A stretch of DNA of 64,000 bases from Actinomycetota bacterium (GTDB lineage Bacteria; Actinomycetota; Humimicrobiia; Hakubellales; JAMDDV01). The stretch lies in the NCBI GenBank assembly GCA_023488455.1, contig JAMDDV010000018.1, positions 29,598 through 93,597 of the forward strand, given 5' to 3'. The notes below the pieces were generated by a model. The model did no database searches. It had not been told where the DNA came from and saw nothing but the letters and a program-made list of their open reading frames with translations. Below are positions 9,507 to 16,760 of this stretch, piece after piece (the stretch's first letter is position 1; each line of letters starts with the position of its first letter). A program made the position numbers and the translations under genes.

Positions 9507-10759
9507 CAGGAGCTCATCTCCCTCGGGTCCATGATGTAGCCAGAGACCGCAGATGCTGCTGCTGTAGCGGGCGATGACAGGTATATCATCGCCTTTGAAT
9601 TGCCCATCCTTCCCTTGAAATTCCGATTCGCTGTCGAGACAACCACATCACCATCTGAAGGAATACCGCCGTGGGTTCCGACACATGGACCACAGCCTGG
9701 AGTTATTACGCTGGCTCCAGCCTCAATAAGATCGCTGATATACCCTGCCTCTATGGCATCAAGCAGGGTCTTCCTCGACGCAGGCCCGACTATGAGCATT
9801 ACGCCGCGGGCTACTTTTCTACCTTTTAGCATGCTCGCAGCTACTTTTAAATCCTCAAGCCTGCCGTTGGTGCAGGTACCTATGAAAACCTGATTAACCT
9901 TCACCTTGCCAATATCCGAAATTCTCGACACTGTATCGACCCTGTGCGGGAGGGCAACAAGTGGCTCAATTTCACCAAGATCAATCGAAATCCTGCCAAA
10001 ATAGTTCGCGCCCTCATCGGGAAAAATAAAGGCTTCCTTGTCATAGCCTTCCATCCCAATCCATCTGGCTGTTAACTCATCACCTTCGAAAATGCCAAAC
10101 TTCGCACCAGCCTCTATCGCCATGTTCGCAACGGTAAACCTCCCATCCATGCTCAACGCACTCAGATCTCCACCAAATTCAAGTGACATATAGGTAGCTC
10201 CATCAGCACCAAGCTTGCCTATCAAAAACAATATGAGGTCCTTGGCAAAGACCATATTATTAAACTTCCCGTTTATGTTTATTCTTATCGTTTCGGGTAC
10301 CTTAAACCACAATTGACCAGTCATCATGGCTGCAGCCAGATCAGTGGAACCGACACCAGTTGCAAGCGCATTCAGGGCTCCATAAGTACAGGTATGCGAA
10401 TCGGCCCCAACTATCAGATCGCCAGGCCTCACATGACCCTTTTCGGGGATGAGCTGATGACATATCCCTTCACCGACATCAAATATTTCGATCCCTTGCT
10501 CAGAGGCAAAATCCCGCATCAACTTGTGCAATGCTGAGATCGCTTCACTGGGACTTGGTGAGTTATGATCAATCACAAAGGCAATCTTTCGAGGATCGAA
10601 GACCCGCTTTGATTCCATTTCATTAAAGGATTTTATGGCAAGCGGCGCCGTACCGTCCTGCGCCATGACGAAGTCAACGCTTGAGACTGTTATCTCTCTT
10701 GCAAATATTTCCTTCCCGACATGTTTTGTAAATACCTTCTCAGCAATGGTCTTATCCAA
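9506..10759 (-). CDS. aconitase-family hydro-lyase, large [4Fe-4S] subunit, LeuC-like
   Basis: 417 residues, matching the archaeal/clostridial LeuC-HacA group rather than the 465-residue enterobacterial LeuC. Cluster ligands are visible in FIGTCTNGRLEDL and GCGPCVGTHGG. DSHTCTYGALNALATGVGSTD is the family signature. With the LeuD-like subunit it dehydrates and rehydrates a 2-hydroxy-tricarboxylate or isopropylmalate. It begins two bases after the stop of the NifV-like synthase gene. Substrate cannot be read from this subunit alone; the neighbouring IDH-like gene points to citrate or homocitrate, while ilv/leu genes downstream would be served by an isopropylmalate activity. Confidence 0.9.
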   Translation of the reverse strand: MDKTIAEKVFTKHVGKEIFAREITVSSVDFVMAQDGTAPLAIKSFNEMESKRVFDPRKIAFVIDHNSPSPSEAISALHKLMRDFASEQGIEIFDVGEGICHQLIPEKGHVRPGDLIVGADSHTCTYGALNALATGVGSTDLAAAMMTGQLWFKVPETIRININGKFNNMVFAKDLILFLIGKLGADGATYMSLEFGGDLSALSMDGRFTVANMAIEAGAKFGIFEGDELTARWIGMEGYDKEAFIFPDEGANYFGRISIDLGEIEPLVALPHRVDTVSRISDIGKVKVNQVFIGTCTNGRLEDLKVAASMLKGRKVARGVMLIVGPASRKTLLDAIEAGYISDLIEAGASVITPGCGPCVGTHGGIPSDGDVVVSTANRNFKGRMGNSKAMIYLSSPATAAASAVSGYIMDPREMSS

Positions 10760-10761
10760 AA

Positions 10762-11913
10762 TTAAAGCTTACCTGCCTTATAGTCTTCGTATATGTACAT
10801 TAATTCCTTGTCAAAAAGTGCCCTCTTCAACTGAATCGACGTTGAACGAACGATCTTTAAAACCTCTTCAGCGTCTTCTTTTGATAGCATTATGCCGTAC
10901 TCATTGAATTTTGCTATTAAAGAATTTGAACCAGAATGTTTTCCAATGACCATCTGTCTGGTAAGCCCGACCTCCTCAGGAGAAAAAGCCTCATAGTTCT
11001 TCGGGTTCTTTAAGACCCCGTCAGCATGAATGCCAGATTCATGCGCAAACACGTTCACACCAACAATGGCTTTCCACACAGGTATATGCCTTGCAGAAGC
11101 ATTAGCAACGTACTCCGAGAGCTCTCTGAAACGCTCCGTCTTGAAACCAAGGTCGATGTCCTCAATGCACTTAAGCGCCATCACGACCTCCTCAAGTGCA
11201 GCATTGCCCGCCCTCTCCCCGAGCCCATTCACAGTCGTATTGATATAAGTAGCACCAGCTCTAATACCGGCAAGCGCATTTGCAGTGGCCATGCCGAAGT
11301 CATTGTGCGTGTGCATCTCAATCTCGATATCAACCTCATCCAATAACTTCCTGATCGTATCGTACGTCTTAAACGGATCCAATATACCTAGAGTATCGCA
11401 GAACCTCAGCCTGTCTGCGCCGGAATCCTTCGCTGTTTGTGCAAACCTGACCAGAAACCCAAAATCCGCCCGCGATGCATCCTCAGCATTTACGGATATA
11501 TACAGGTTGTTCGACTTGGCGAATTCCACTGACTTTTTGATCGAGTCAATCACCCAGTCCCTATCCTTCTGGAGTTTATGTATTATGTGAATATCAGAAG
11601 CCGATATAGAAATGGCGACAGCATCAACCCCACAGTCGATGGAGTGCTGAATATCCGAGATCACCGCTCGATTCCACGCTAGGATGCTCGCTTTTAAACC
11701 CATCTCAACAATCGAAGCGATGACCTGCTTCTCGTCACCGCCCATGGCTGGTATTCCAGCCTCGATCTGGTTCACACCTATCTCATCTAAAAGCCGCGCA
11801 ATACGCTTCTTCTCATTGTTGGCGAAGACCACACCAGCCGTCTGCTCTCCATCTCTTAAGGTTGTATCATCAATTAAAATCTTCTGTTTTGAATTAAGTG
11901 ATCCTGATTCCAT
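10762..11913 (-). CDS. homocitrate synthase (NifV type) or Re-citrate synthase-like enzyme
   Basis: 383 residues, the size of NifV. It has the DRE-TIM motif DDTTLRDGEQTAG, EAGIPAMGGDE, EDASRADFGFLV, RFCDTLGILDPF, the metal-binding HTHNDFGMATANALAG, NTTVNGLGERAGNAALEE and the C-terminal HESGIHADGVLKNPKNYE. These follow NifV and homocitrate synthases, not LeuA. It condenses acetyl-CoA with 2-oxoglutarate or, in some anaerobes, related proteins act as Re-citrate synthases on oxaloacetate. GGAG with a 5-6 base spacer precedes the ATG. As first gene of the operon, before aconitase-like subunits and an IDH-like enzyme, it would start a path to 2-oxoglutarate (or 2-oxoadipate). No nif genes are in the window. 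Confidence 0.85.
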   Translation of the reverse strand: MESGSLNSKQKILIDDTTLRDGEQTAGVVFANNEKKRIARLLDEIGVNQIEAGIPAMGGDEKQVIASIVEMGLKASILAWNRAVISDIQHSIDCGVDAVAISISASDIHIIHKLQKDRDWVIDSIKKSVEFAKSNNLYISVNAEDASRADFGFLVRFAQTAKDSGADRLRFCDTLGILDPFKTYDTIRKLLDEVDIEIEMHTHNDFGMATANALAGIRAGATYINTTVNGLGERAGNAALEEVVMALKCIEDIDLGFKTERFRELSEYVANASARHIPVWKAIVGVNVFAHESGIHADGVLKNPKNYEAFSPEEVGLTRQMVIGKHSGSNSLIAKFNEYGIMLSKEDAEEVLKIVRSTSIQLKRALFDKELMYIYEDYKAGKL

Positions 11914-12182
11914 CTTATCTCCGGAAAAATTGTTTTTCTTTAGTGTACTAAAGCGAAAATTGGTTTGAAGTATTTTAAACTAAAGAGCTTTGGTAGGCAA
12001 CAGATATCCAGGCAGGGACAGACAAATTTGATGAGGTAATGTGAAGAGATACATTGGTGACAGCTTATGCTTTAGTGTAATTGCTTACGATATCGGGATA
12101 AAACTCTTTGCCGAGGTAAAAATTAAGGGAGAAAGGTGGAGCGAATCGATTATATTAATATCAATTTAGTGCAACGATACTA
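11914..12182 (-). promoter_or_regulatory. leader/upstream region of the amino-acid operon with CTTTAGT repeats
   Basis: This gap precedes the NifV-like gene. A 16-base palindrome CTTTAGTGTACTAAAG lies at 11938-11953, about 25 bases before the ATG. Further ACTAAAG/CTTTAGT copies occur near 11979 and 12070. Such spaced copies are what an operator for a transcription factor would look like, but this is inference. I saw no T-box core (TGGNACCGCG), leader peptide rich in Leu/Ile/Val, or strong terminator. Confidence 0.35.
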
Positions 12183-12344
12183 CTACCTTCTCAAAAGCAT
12201 AATACCGGCAACAATATTTCCAGCTAATATCAACCAATACAAAAGTCGACCGCTTATAAAACCTGGCATGGGAAACAGGAGTCCTAACACAAAGAAGGCA
12301 ATAACAAACAGATATATAGCAACTATCAGCCTGAATGACCTCAA
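12183..12344 (-). CDS. small membrane protein, two predicted transmembrane segments
   Basis: 53 residues if started at TTG 12344, which overlaps the preceding stop as TTGA with GGAGG 9 bases upstream. An in-frame ATG at 12353 is also possible but would have the GGAGG directly against it. The sequence LIVAIYLFVIAFFVLGLLF forms one hydrophobic segment, and LLYWLILAGNIVAGIMLL a second, ending in two arginines. The short gene is coupled to the coiled-coil gene upstream. Function unknown; no recognised family. Confidence 0.55.
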   Translation of the reverse strand: MRSFRLIVAIYLFVIAFFVLGLLFPMPGFISGRLLYWLILAGNIVAGIMLLRR

Positions 12345-12757
12345 TCTCTCCATCCTCCCGTGATCTTCATCTGTTTAAATGAGCTTGCATATTTAGATAT
12401 AAGCAAAACAAGTTGTGCATTGTAATTCTGTATTATCTGCATTATCTTTCTATCCTCAGATCTCTCGTCCATTAGCTTCATGTTCATTTTCCTCAGCTCT
12501 GAAGTATCCTCGTCTACTAACTCTTCAAGGTTTACGCGGTATCTTTGCAGTAAATTTTCATACTGCTTTCGTTCTCGAGTTTCATCTTCTAATCTCATGT
12601 TTAACTTGAGCAGTTCTCCTGAAAGTTTTTTTATTTCGCTTCTTAACTTATCATTCTCCACAAGCACGCTTTCTAAATCCACCAACTCCACCGTTTCATC
12701 CCTTGTGGGCAGTTGAGCAATTATCTGATTGAATTTATTCAGTACATCTGTTGTCAC
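12341..12757 (-). CDS. coiled-coil protein of unknown function
   Basis: 138 residues starting with GTG, with GGGAGG about 8 bases ahead. Residues about 28-115 are highly charged and heptad-like (VENDKLRSEIKKLSGELLKLNMRLEDE and following), predicting a long coiled coil. There is no signal peptide or membrane segment. It forms a probable two-gene unit with the small membrane protein that overlaps its 3' end, suggesting that a soluble coiled coil docks to a membrane partner. I do not recognise the family. Confidence 0.7.
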   Translation of the reverse strand: MTTDVLNKFNQIIAQLPTRDETVELVDLESVLVENDKLRSEIKKLSGELLKLNMRLEDETRERKQYENLLQRYRVNLEELVDEDTSELRKMNMKLMDERSEDRKIMQIIQNYNAQLVLLISKYASSFKQMKITGGWRD

Positions 12758-12823
12758 TTAGACCGCCTCCCAACAATACTCATCCTTATTAAATAATATT
12801 TTCAGAATACATTTTTAAGTGCA

Positions 12824-13042
12824 TTACTTCTTAACTCTCAAAGGAATGATCCTCCTGACGTGGTTGTGAAGAAAAATCGAATTAAGAAGTGCTATAGGAA
12901 ATAGAAAAAACCCGTAAGCATACCACTTCCAAAAATCATAGCCCTTACTTCTTGCCACTTCAGCTGGTATCCAGGCAAGGGCAAACCAAAGGCCAAGACC
13001 TACAATTAGACCAGTCATATCGCTTGTTATAATATTTGACAT
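12824..13042 (-). CDS. small membrane protein, two transmembrane segments
   Basis: 72 residues. The first hydrophobic stretch is GLIVGLGLWFALAWIPAEVA and the second WYAYGFFLFPIALLNSIFL, followed by a basic tail (RRIIPLRVKK). GGTGGGATGAA precedes the ATG. The spacing (segment, RSKGYDFWKWYAYG loop, segment) resembles short membrane proteins often labelled superinfection-immunity or phospholipase D N-terminal type, but I cannot assign it. It is transcribed divergently from the PlsY-like gene. Confidence 0.6.
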   Translation of the reverse strand: MSNIITSDMTGLIVGLGLWFALAWIPAEVARSKGYDFWKWYAYGFFLFPIALLNSIFLHNHVRRIIPLRVKK

Positions 13043-13288
13043 TTCATCCCACCTTGATATCTTTTAACACTCTGCTTAACGCGCATAATATAACTTAATG
13101 TTTTTAATATATATCGGCTTAAATCTGATTTTTATGTAAGAAATTATCTATTAAATCTGTCAGTTTTTACCTTACAACGATAAAACTCCACTCGTTATCG
13201 AATCAGACCGTCCTTATCAACGATAACCCTTCAAAATTTACAGGCATTTAGCCTACAATATTGTGTAAACTTAACTGGTGGAGTAAAA
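13043..13288. promoter_or_regulatory. divergent intergenic region with clustered AACGATAA elements
   Basis: Between the 72-residue membrane protein and the PlsY-like gene, AACGATAA occurs directly at 13176-13183 and 13219-13226. An inverted TTATCG lies at 13195-13200 and TTATC at 13214-13218. The two palindromes are CGATAA-(11)-TTATCG and TTATC-AAC-GATAA. They sit 60-115 bases before the probable translation start of the PlsY-like gene, a position suited to an operator. No regulator is encoded next door. Confidence 0.3.
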
Positions 13289-13876
13289 ATCTTAATAGAA
13301 TCAATATCTAACTACACACTTCCCATTCTCGCATATCTCCTTGGTTCTCTATCTCCAGCTAAGCTTATCGCAAAAAGAAAGAATAGAAGTCTCGAAGAAA
13401 TGGGGCAGAATCCTGGCACAGCTGGTATATATCGAACATTTGGACTTGGAGCTGCCGTGCTGGTATTCTTCGTGGATGTCGTTAAGGGAATAATTCCGGT
13501 ACTGGTGGCAAGAGTAATGAATTTGTCAGAATGGAGCGTAATTACAACTGCGATCCTTGCGGTAGCGGGGCATAACTGGCCAATCTATCACAGGTTTCGC
13601 GGCGGTGGAGGGCTTGCGACCAGCATACCGGTAATTGCTTACCTTCTGCCAAGAGAGTTCATGATTGCCTTTCCAATCGCAGTAATTGCAGGCTTTATCA
13701 AGCACTGGATACCGTTTGGAGGAATAGTCGGCTTACCCCTTATGATCATGCTGGTATTCGTATTCAGGGAGCCTCTTCACCTGGTCATATTTATTTTCGC
13801 ACTGTCACTACTTATATTGATAAGACAGCTTGGATTTATCAGAAATTATTTCAAAAAAAGATCCAAAACAGCATAA
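13289..13876 (+). CDS. divergent PlsY-like membrane acyltransferase homologue without a canonical start
   Basis: Translation from ATG 13400 gives only 158 residues, but the same frame is open upstream and encodes a good PlsY N-terminus (ILAYLLGSLSPAKLIAKRK), so the true start must lie near 13289-13295. No ATG, GTG, TTG or CTG occurs in that frame back to the stop at 13181; a GGAG ends 5 bases before an ATC at 13289. PlsY makes lysophosphatidate from acyl-phosphate and glycerol-3-phosphate. The glycine-rich motif here is FRGGGGLATSI where PlsY has GGKGVAT, and the third motif (HRENI-type) is missing. Several membrane segments follow. It is probably a diverged paralogue and possibly lacks the classic activity. 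Confidence 0.7.
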   Translation: MLIESISNYTLPILAYLLGSLSPAKLIAKRKNRSLEEMGQNPGTAGIYRTFGLGAAVLVFFVDVVKGIIPVLVARVMNLSEWSVITTAILAVAGHNWPIYHRFRGGGGLATSIPVIAYLLPREFMIAFPIAVIAGFIKHWIPFGGIVGLPLMIMLVFVFREPLHLVIFIFALSLLILIRQLGFIRNYFKKRSKTA

Positions 13877-13932
13877 CTCAAATCCAATAAATGGAAATAA
13901 TAGATAAATATGCTCTACGATTATTGCTTGAC

Positions 13933-14931
13933 CTAGATGCAAAAAAGAACCCAAACGTATCTCCTGCTGACATAATCGCTCCACTCCTGTATTTCAGATA
14001 ATTGCTTAGCGAATAAGTTGCTGAATAGGCGTTCGGTGCTTATGCTAATAAATCTGTCCTCTATTCGCACCAATCTTGTCCACACGTCTATTGCTGTTTC
14101 ACCCAGCTTTGAAAGTTCAGGTGAAGTGATTCTATGAAAATCGGTGTTTTGTGCTGGGGCTATGTGCAACACATTAACCGCATCTGCACCCAACTCTTTC
14201 GCCTTTTCCATCTCGTGCGCCAAAAACTGCTGGCGCATCAATTGATAAAACGGCTCGTAGAACAGTGAGTCAAAACTAGGCAGAAGGTCTTTTTTGAGCG
14301 GACAATCATTCCGCATATAAAACGGTTTGTAGATTTCTGTTCTATCTGTACCGCTTGCGGCGACTTTGAGCAGTACACTCCCATACGATTCAGTATATTT
14401 CCATTCAATCAGGACCATCTGTCGCTTTCCGTCACTTCGTTCGAACATCACGGTTGCGTCTGCACTGGTGAAGTTTGCTCCGCGCGTGCGTTTACCGTTA
14501 GGAGATATTCTCTCACCTAAATAGTTTTCCAGACCGATCCACTCGAAGGCGATATATTGCTCATTTTCTACTGGTAACATTTTACGTAAGTTAGGAAAGA
14601 TGGGGCGTAAGATTTCAGCCAGAACATGGGGCTTTTGTGCAAATGGAAAAAGGAAGTTGATACAACAAACCTGTGAATCGCAGAGATGGTTGCTTGGTTT
14701 GCCGTTCAGCCCATCGTGCCATTTGATGCCATAAGCAGCAAAGTAGGCTGGAGCAGTTTGGCAAATTTCGGGGAAAAGGTTCTCTTCAGCACAGCCAAGT
14801 GGCAAGCAAAAAGGTCGCAGCTTGCCTTTATAAATGCCGTCTGCACGAGCCGCTTCAGAGAAATAAGGTGAGTTGGCTTTGAACTTGGTTTGGTGGCGCT
14901 TTTCACTTTCAAGAAATTTTCCCATGTGCAT
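13933..14931 (-). CDS. PGN_0703-like putative restriction endonuclease (PD-(D/E)XK fold)
   Basis: 332 residues. The central region has SADATVMFERSD followed by VLIEWKYTESYG; the Asp and the E-x-K of EWK match the metal and catalytic residues of PD-(D/E)XK nucleases. The N-terminus (KRHQTKFKANSPYFSE) and SNHLCDSQVCCINFLFP resemble the PGN_0703 family of predicted restriction enzymes. No methyltransferase is next to it. It marks the left edge of the accessory island and its base composition is less AT-rich than the genes that follow. Family assignment is from recalled motifs; activity is not shown. Confidence 0.68.
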   Translation of the reverse strand: MHMGKFLESEKRHQTKFKANSPYFSEAARADGIYKGKLRPFCLPLGCAEENLFPEICQTAPAYFAAYGIKWHDGLNGKPSNHLCDSQVCCINFLFPFAQKPHVLAEILRPIFPNLRKMLPVENEQYIAFEWIGLENYLGERISPNGKRTRGANFTSADATVMFERSDGKRQMVLIEWKYTESYGSVLLKVAASGTDRTEIYKPFYMRNDCPLKKDLLPSFDSLFYEPFYQLMRQQFLAHEMEKAKELGADAVNVLHIAPAQNTDFHRITSPELSKLGETAIDVWTRLVRIEDRFISISTERLFSNLFAKQLSEIQEWSDYVSRRYVWVLFCI

Positions 14932-14962
14932 TTGCTGTTAAAGTATAGTCCAACATATTTTC

Positions 14963-15136
14963 TTAGGCTGGTATCTCTTTACCATGTGATGCTTTTAAGC
15001 TCTTAACATATAATCCTATAGCTTCTTTGGCATTTATTATAAATTTATCAAAAGTATCGTCATATTTGTCGTAACTAGTAGAGAAAGGAAATGGTATGCA
15101 CCCTAGGTCAAAAATAAATTTTATTCTTTCATTCAT
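14963..15136 (-). CDS. short HicB-like protein
   Basis: 57 residues. The ATG overlaps the preceding stop as ATGA. The C-terminal half, TFDKFIINAKEAIGLYVKSL...KEIPA, matches the HicB antitoxin pattern (an EA--NA-EAI-LYL helix followed by a short I/LP tail). The N-terminal strand IKFIFDLGCIPFPF is reduced compared with HicB, and no HicA toxin is adjacent. It may be a HicB-fold partner of the 230-residue protein with which it is translationally coupled, or a remnant. AT-rich like its neighbours. Confidence 0.5.
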   Translation of the reverse strand: MNERIKFIFDLGCIPFPFSTSYDKYDDTFDKFIINAKEAIGLYVKSLKASHGKEIPA

Positions 15137-15825
15137 TCGTCAACTATTTTAATAAATTTATTCAATTCAGGGACCTGCCATCCTTTAGTTACTTTTATCC
15201 ACTGATATTCATCTAATATCTTTGGAATTGTAGAGTAAGGTCTGTTTATCTTTTCAGGCAATTCTTCAAGAGCAAAACCGTTTAACTTACAATGTTTTAA
15301 TAATCCCTTGGCATCTTGTTTAGCTTTTTGAAGATAGTTTATGTACGCAAGAGAATCATTACCTTTACCGAAATCACCTCTCATTTTATTATCCCAAGGC
15401 ATCATGGATTTCGGCCTTAATGCAAATAAGATTTTTGAAGCACCTGTAGAGCCTGCATGATTTATAACTTCTTTTTGGTTTATAGTCTTTTTGGCTACTT
15501 GAGTGTTAGATAAGGTGTCATATAGCGTTTTAATCTTATCAAAATCATCATCATCTAATTCCCATATATTTTTTGATTTTTCAGGAATTAAGGAATTTTG
15601 GTTTAAATACCATTTTAGAATTTGTTCAGATGCAAAACCATGATAAGCAATTACAAATTGCCTACATGCCCACCTATTTAACCAGATTAGTAATGCTTTT
15701 CTATGTTCTGAATTGTATAAATCTAAAGCACTGCCTGTTGAATTTAGAAAAGCTATATATGAATCATCAAAGTTCGTTTTATTACTATATAAATGGCAGG
15801 CTGATTCTAATTCATTTAAATCCAT
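15133..15825 (-). CDS. hypothetical protein of the accessory island, weakly HhH-GPD-like
   Basis: 230 residues, no signal peptide or membrane segment. A segment GASKILFALRPKSMMPWDNKMR resembles the place in helix-hairpin-helix DNA glycosylase-fold proteins where 'SK-L-FL-P-LFP-WD' precedes the active-site region, but the HhH motif itself is not evident. WELDDDDFDKIKTLYDTLS is strongly acidic. It is coupled to the HicB-like gene by an ATGA overlap, as toxin-antitoxin or immunity pairs often are. Function unknown. Confidence 0.6.
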   Translation of the reverse strand: MDLNELESACHLYSNKTNFDDSYIAFLNSTGSALDLYNSEHRKALLIWLNRWACRQFVIAYHGFASEQILKWYLNQNSLIPEKSKNIWELDDDDFDKIKTLYDTLSNTQVAKKTINQKEVINHAGSTGASKILFALRPKSMMPWDNKMRGDFGKGNDSLAYINYLQKAKQDAKGLLKHCKLNGFALEELPEKINRPYSTIPKILDEYQWIKVTKGWQVPELNKFIKIVDE

Positions 15826-16130
15826 ATTTAATCTTAATATTAATCTTGTTATTTATTTTAGAATATTCTTTTGGGCTCCGTCCAAAAATTTCTACGAAAG
15901 TCTATTTAGATAATAGCTACTTCATCCTAAATTAGCAAATTGAATGAGAAATGACATTTCTCGCAGTTTGGAGATTTACATTACGACTTGGAAAGAAACT
16001 GAATACTAATTTTATTTTTATATTTGATCCTAAGACAAGTAAAATATATTTTAGAAGATTATCCAAATATAAAATAATGAAAATCTTTTTCCATGCTTAT
16101 TATTTTTAAAATACATAAAGGAGATTTGAC
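15826..16130. other. AT-rich intergenic region with a perfect 17-base palindrome
   Basis: About 305 bases without a supportable gene. The one clear element is GAGAAATGACATTTCTC at 15946-15962 (8-base arms around one A). It lies about 120 bases upstream of the 230-residue gene on the minus strand and about 170 bases upstream of the frameshifted plus-strand gene. It could be an operator or a short hairpin. The region is otherwise A/T-rich with no recognisable RNA gene. Confidence 0.35.
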
Positions 16131-16405
16131 ATGACAGAAACTTCTTTCAATGAAATATGGGATCGAATAATCAAACATTCAGGTGAAATCTTTAATACAA
16201 TAATAGGACTTGAATTTACCTATGAAATAAAAAATAACGGGTTTTATCCCAGCAGGACAAAATACATAATTTCAAAGAGGATTTTAAAAAAGCATATCAA
16301 ATGATTCCAGTCGATGGTCCCGGCATGATCAGCAAAGAAGTCAGAGGCCCATCCTATATTTGGACAGTTTTATATGACCCCAGGATCTCATTAAGAGAAT
16401 GGTAG
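16131..16405 (+). pseudogene. frameshifted small conserved gene
   Basis: AAGGAG stands 7 bases before an ATG at 16131. The first frame gives TSFNEIWDRIIKHSGEIFN...FYPSRTKYIISK and then falls out of frame. From about 16278 the next frame continues sensibly as EDFKKAYQMIPVDGPGMISK...RGPSYIWTVLYDPRI and stops at 16405. Restoring one A in the short A-run at 16275-16277 joins the two into a 91-residue protein with a continuous ISKEDFKKA junction. I read this as a recent one-base deletion (or sequencing error). The intact protein looks like a small family I recall from restriction/helicase-type neighbourhoods, but I cannot name a function. Confidence 0.65.
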
Positions 16406-16459
16406 TATAAAAAATATTATTGTCCAATAAGCAATAGAGTTTCGGAAATTATATAAAAA

Positions 16460-16750
16460 TCAGGGTGCTATCATCCTCATATCGTTGCTCTTCTGGCATC
16501 TTCGCTTAAACATGACATGAAAAGCTTTGGGCTCATAATGGTAATGATTGCCCTCCAGCTTGGTAGGCAAAACACTTACAAGTTCCCATCCCTTGGATCC
16601 AAAATCGTTAAGAATTTCTTCTAAACCTATTAGTTGAGTCCCATCTGAAAATCTGAGCATCCAATCATGATGCTTCCTATCTATTTGCTGGGCCTCAATC
16701 CACGGGCAAAGATATTCCCATTTTGTCCTATTCCCCTCCAGATGTATCAA
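16460..16750 (-). CDS. DUF4177-like small protein
   Basis: 96 residues from a TTG start. The core WEYLCPWIEAQ...LEEILNDFGSKGWELVSVLP is the pattern of DUF4177 (an N-terminal KWEY strand, then LN--G--GWELV). The middle part inserts DRKHHDWMLRFSDGTQ. It lies 10 bases after the GIY-YIG-like gene, so it probably ends that three-gene minus-strand unit. Function of the family is unknown. Confidence 0.6.
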   Translation of the reverse strand: MIHLEGNRTKWEYLCPWIEAQQIDRKHHDWMLRFSDGTQLIGLEEILNDFGSKGWELVSVLPTKLEGNHYHYEPKAFHVMFKRRCQKSNDMRMIAP

Positions 16751-16760
16751 TTATTAAAAT

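Noticed and set aside
10762..11913. nifV as evidence of nitrogen fixation
   Set aside because: No other nif genes occur in the window, and the neighbouring aconitase- and IDH-like genes suggest a biosynthetic 2-oxoacid route.
11914..12182. T-box or leader-peptide attenuator before the amino-acid operon
   Set aside because: No TGGNACCGCG core, no specifier-type stem and no run of regulatory codons was found.
12136..12363. 75-codon plus-strand frame opposite the small membrane protein
   Set aside because: Composition is not protein-like, and the minus strand gives a better membrane protein with coupling and a ribosome site.
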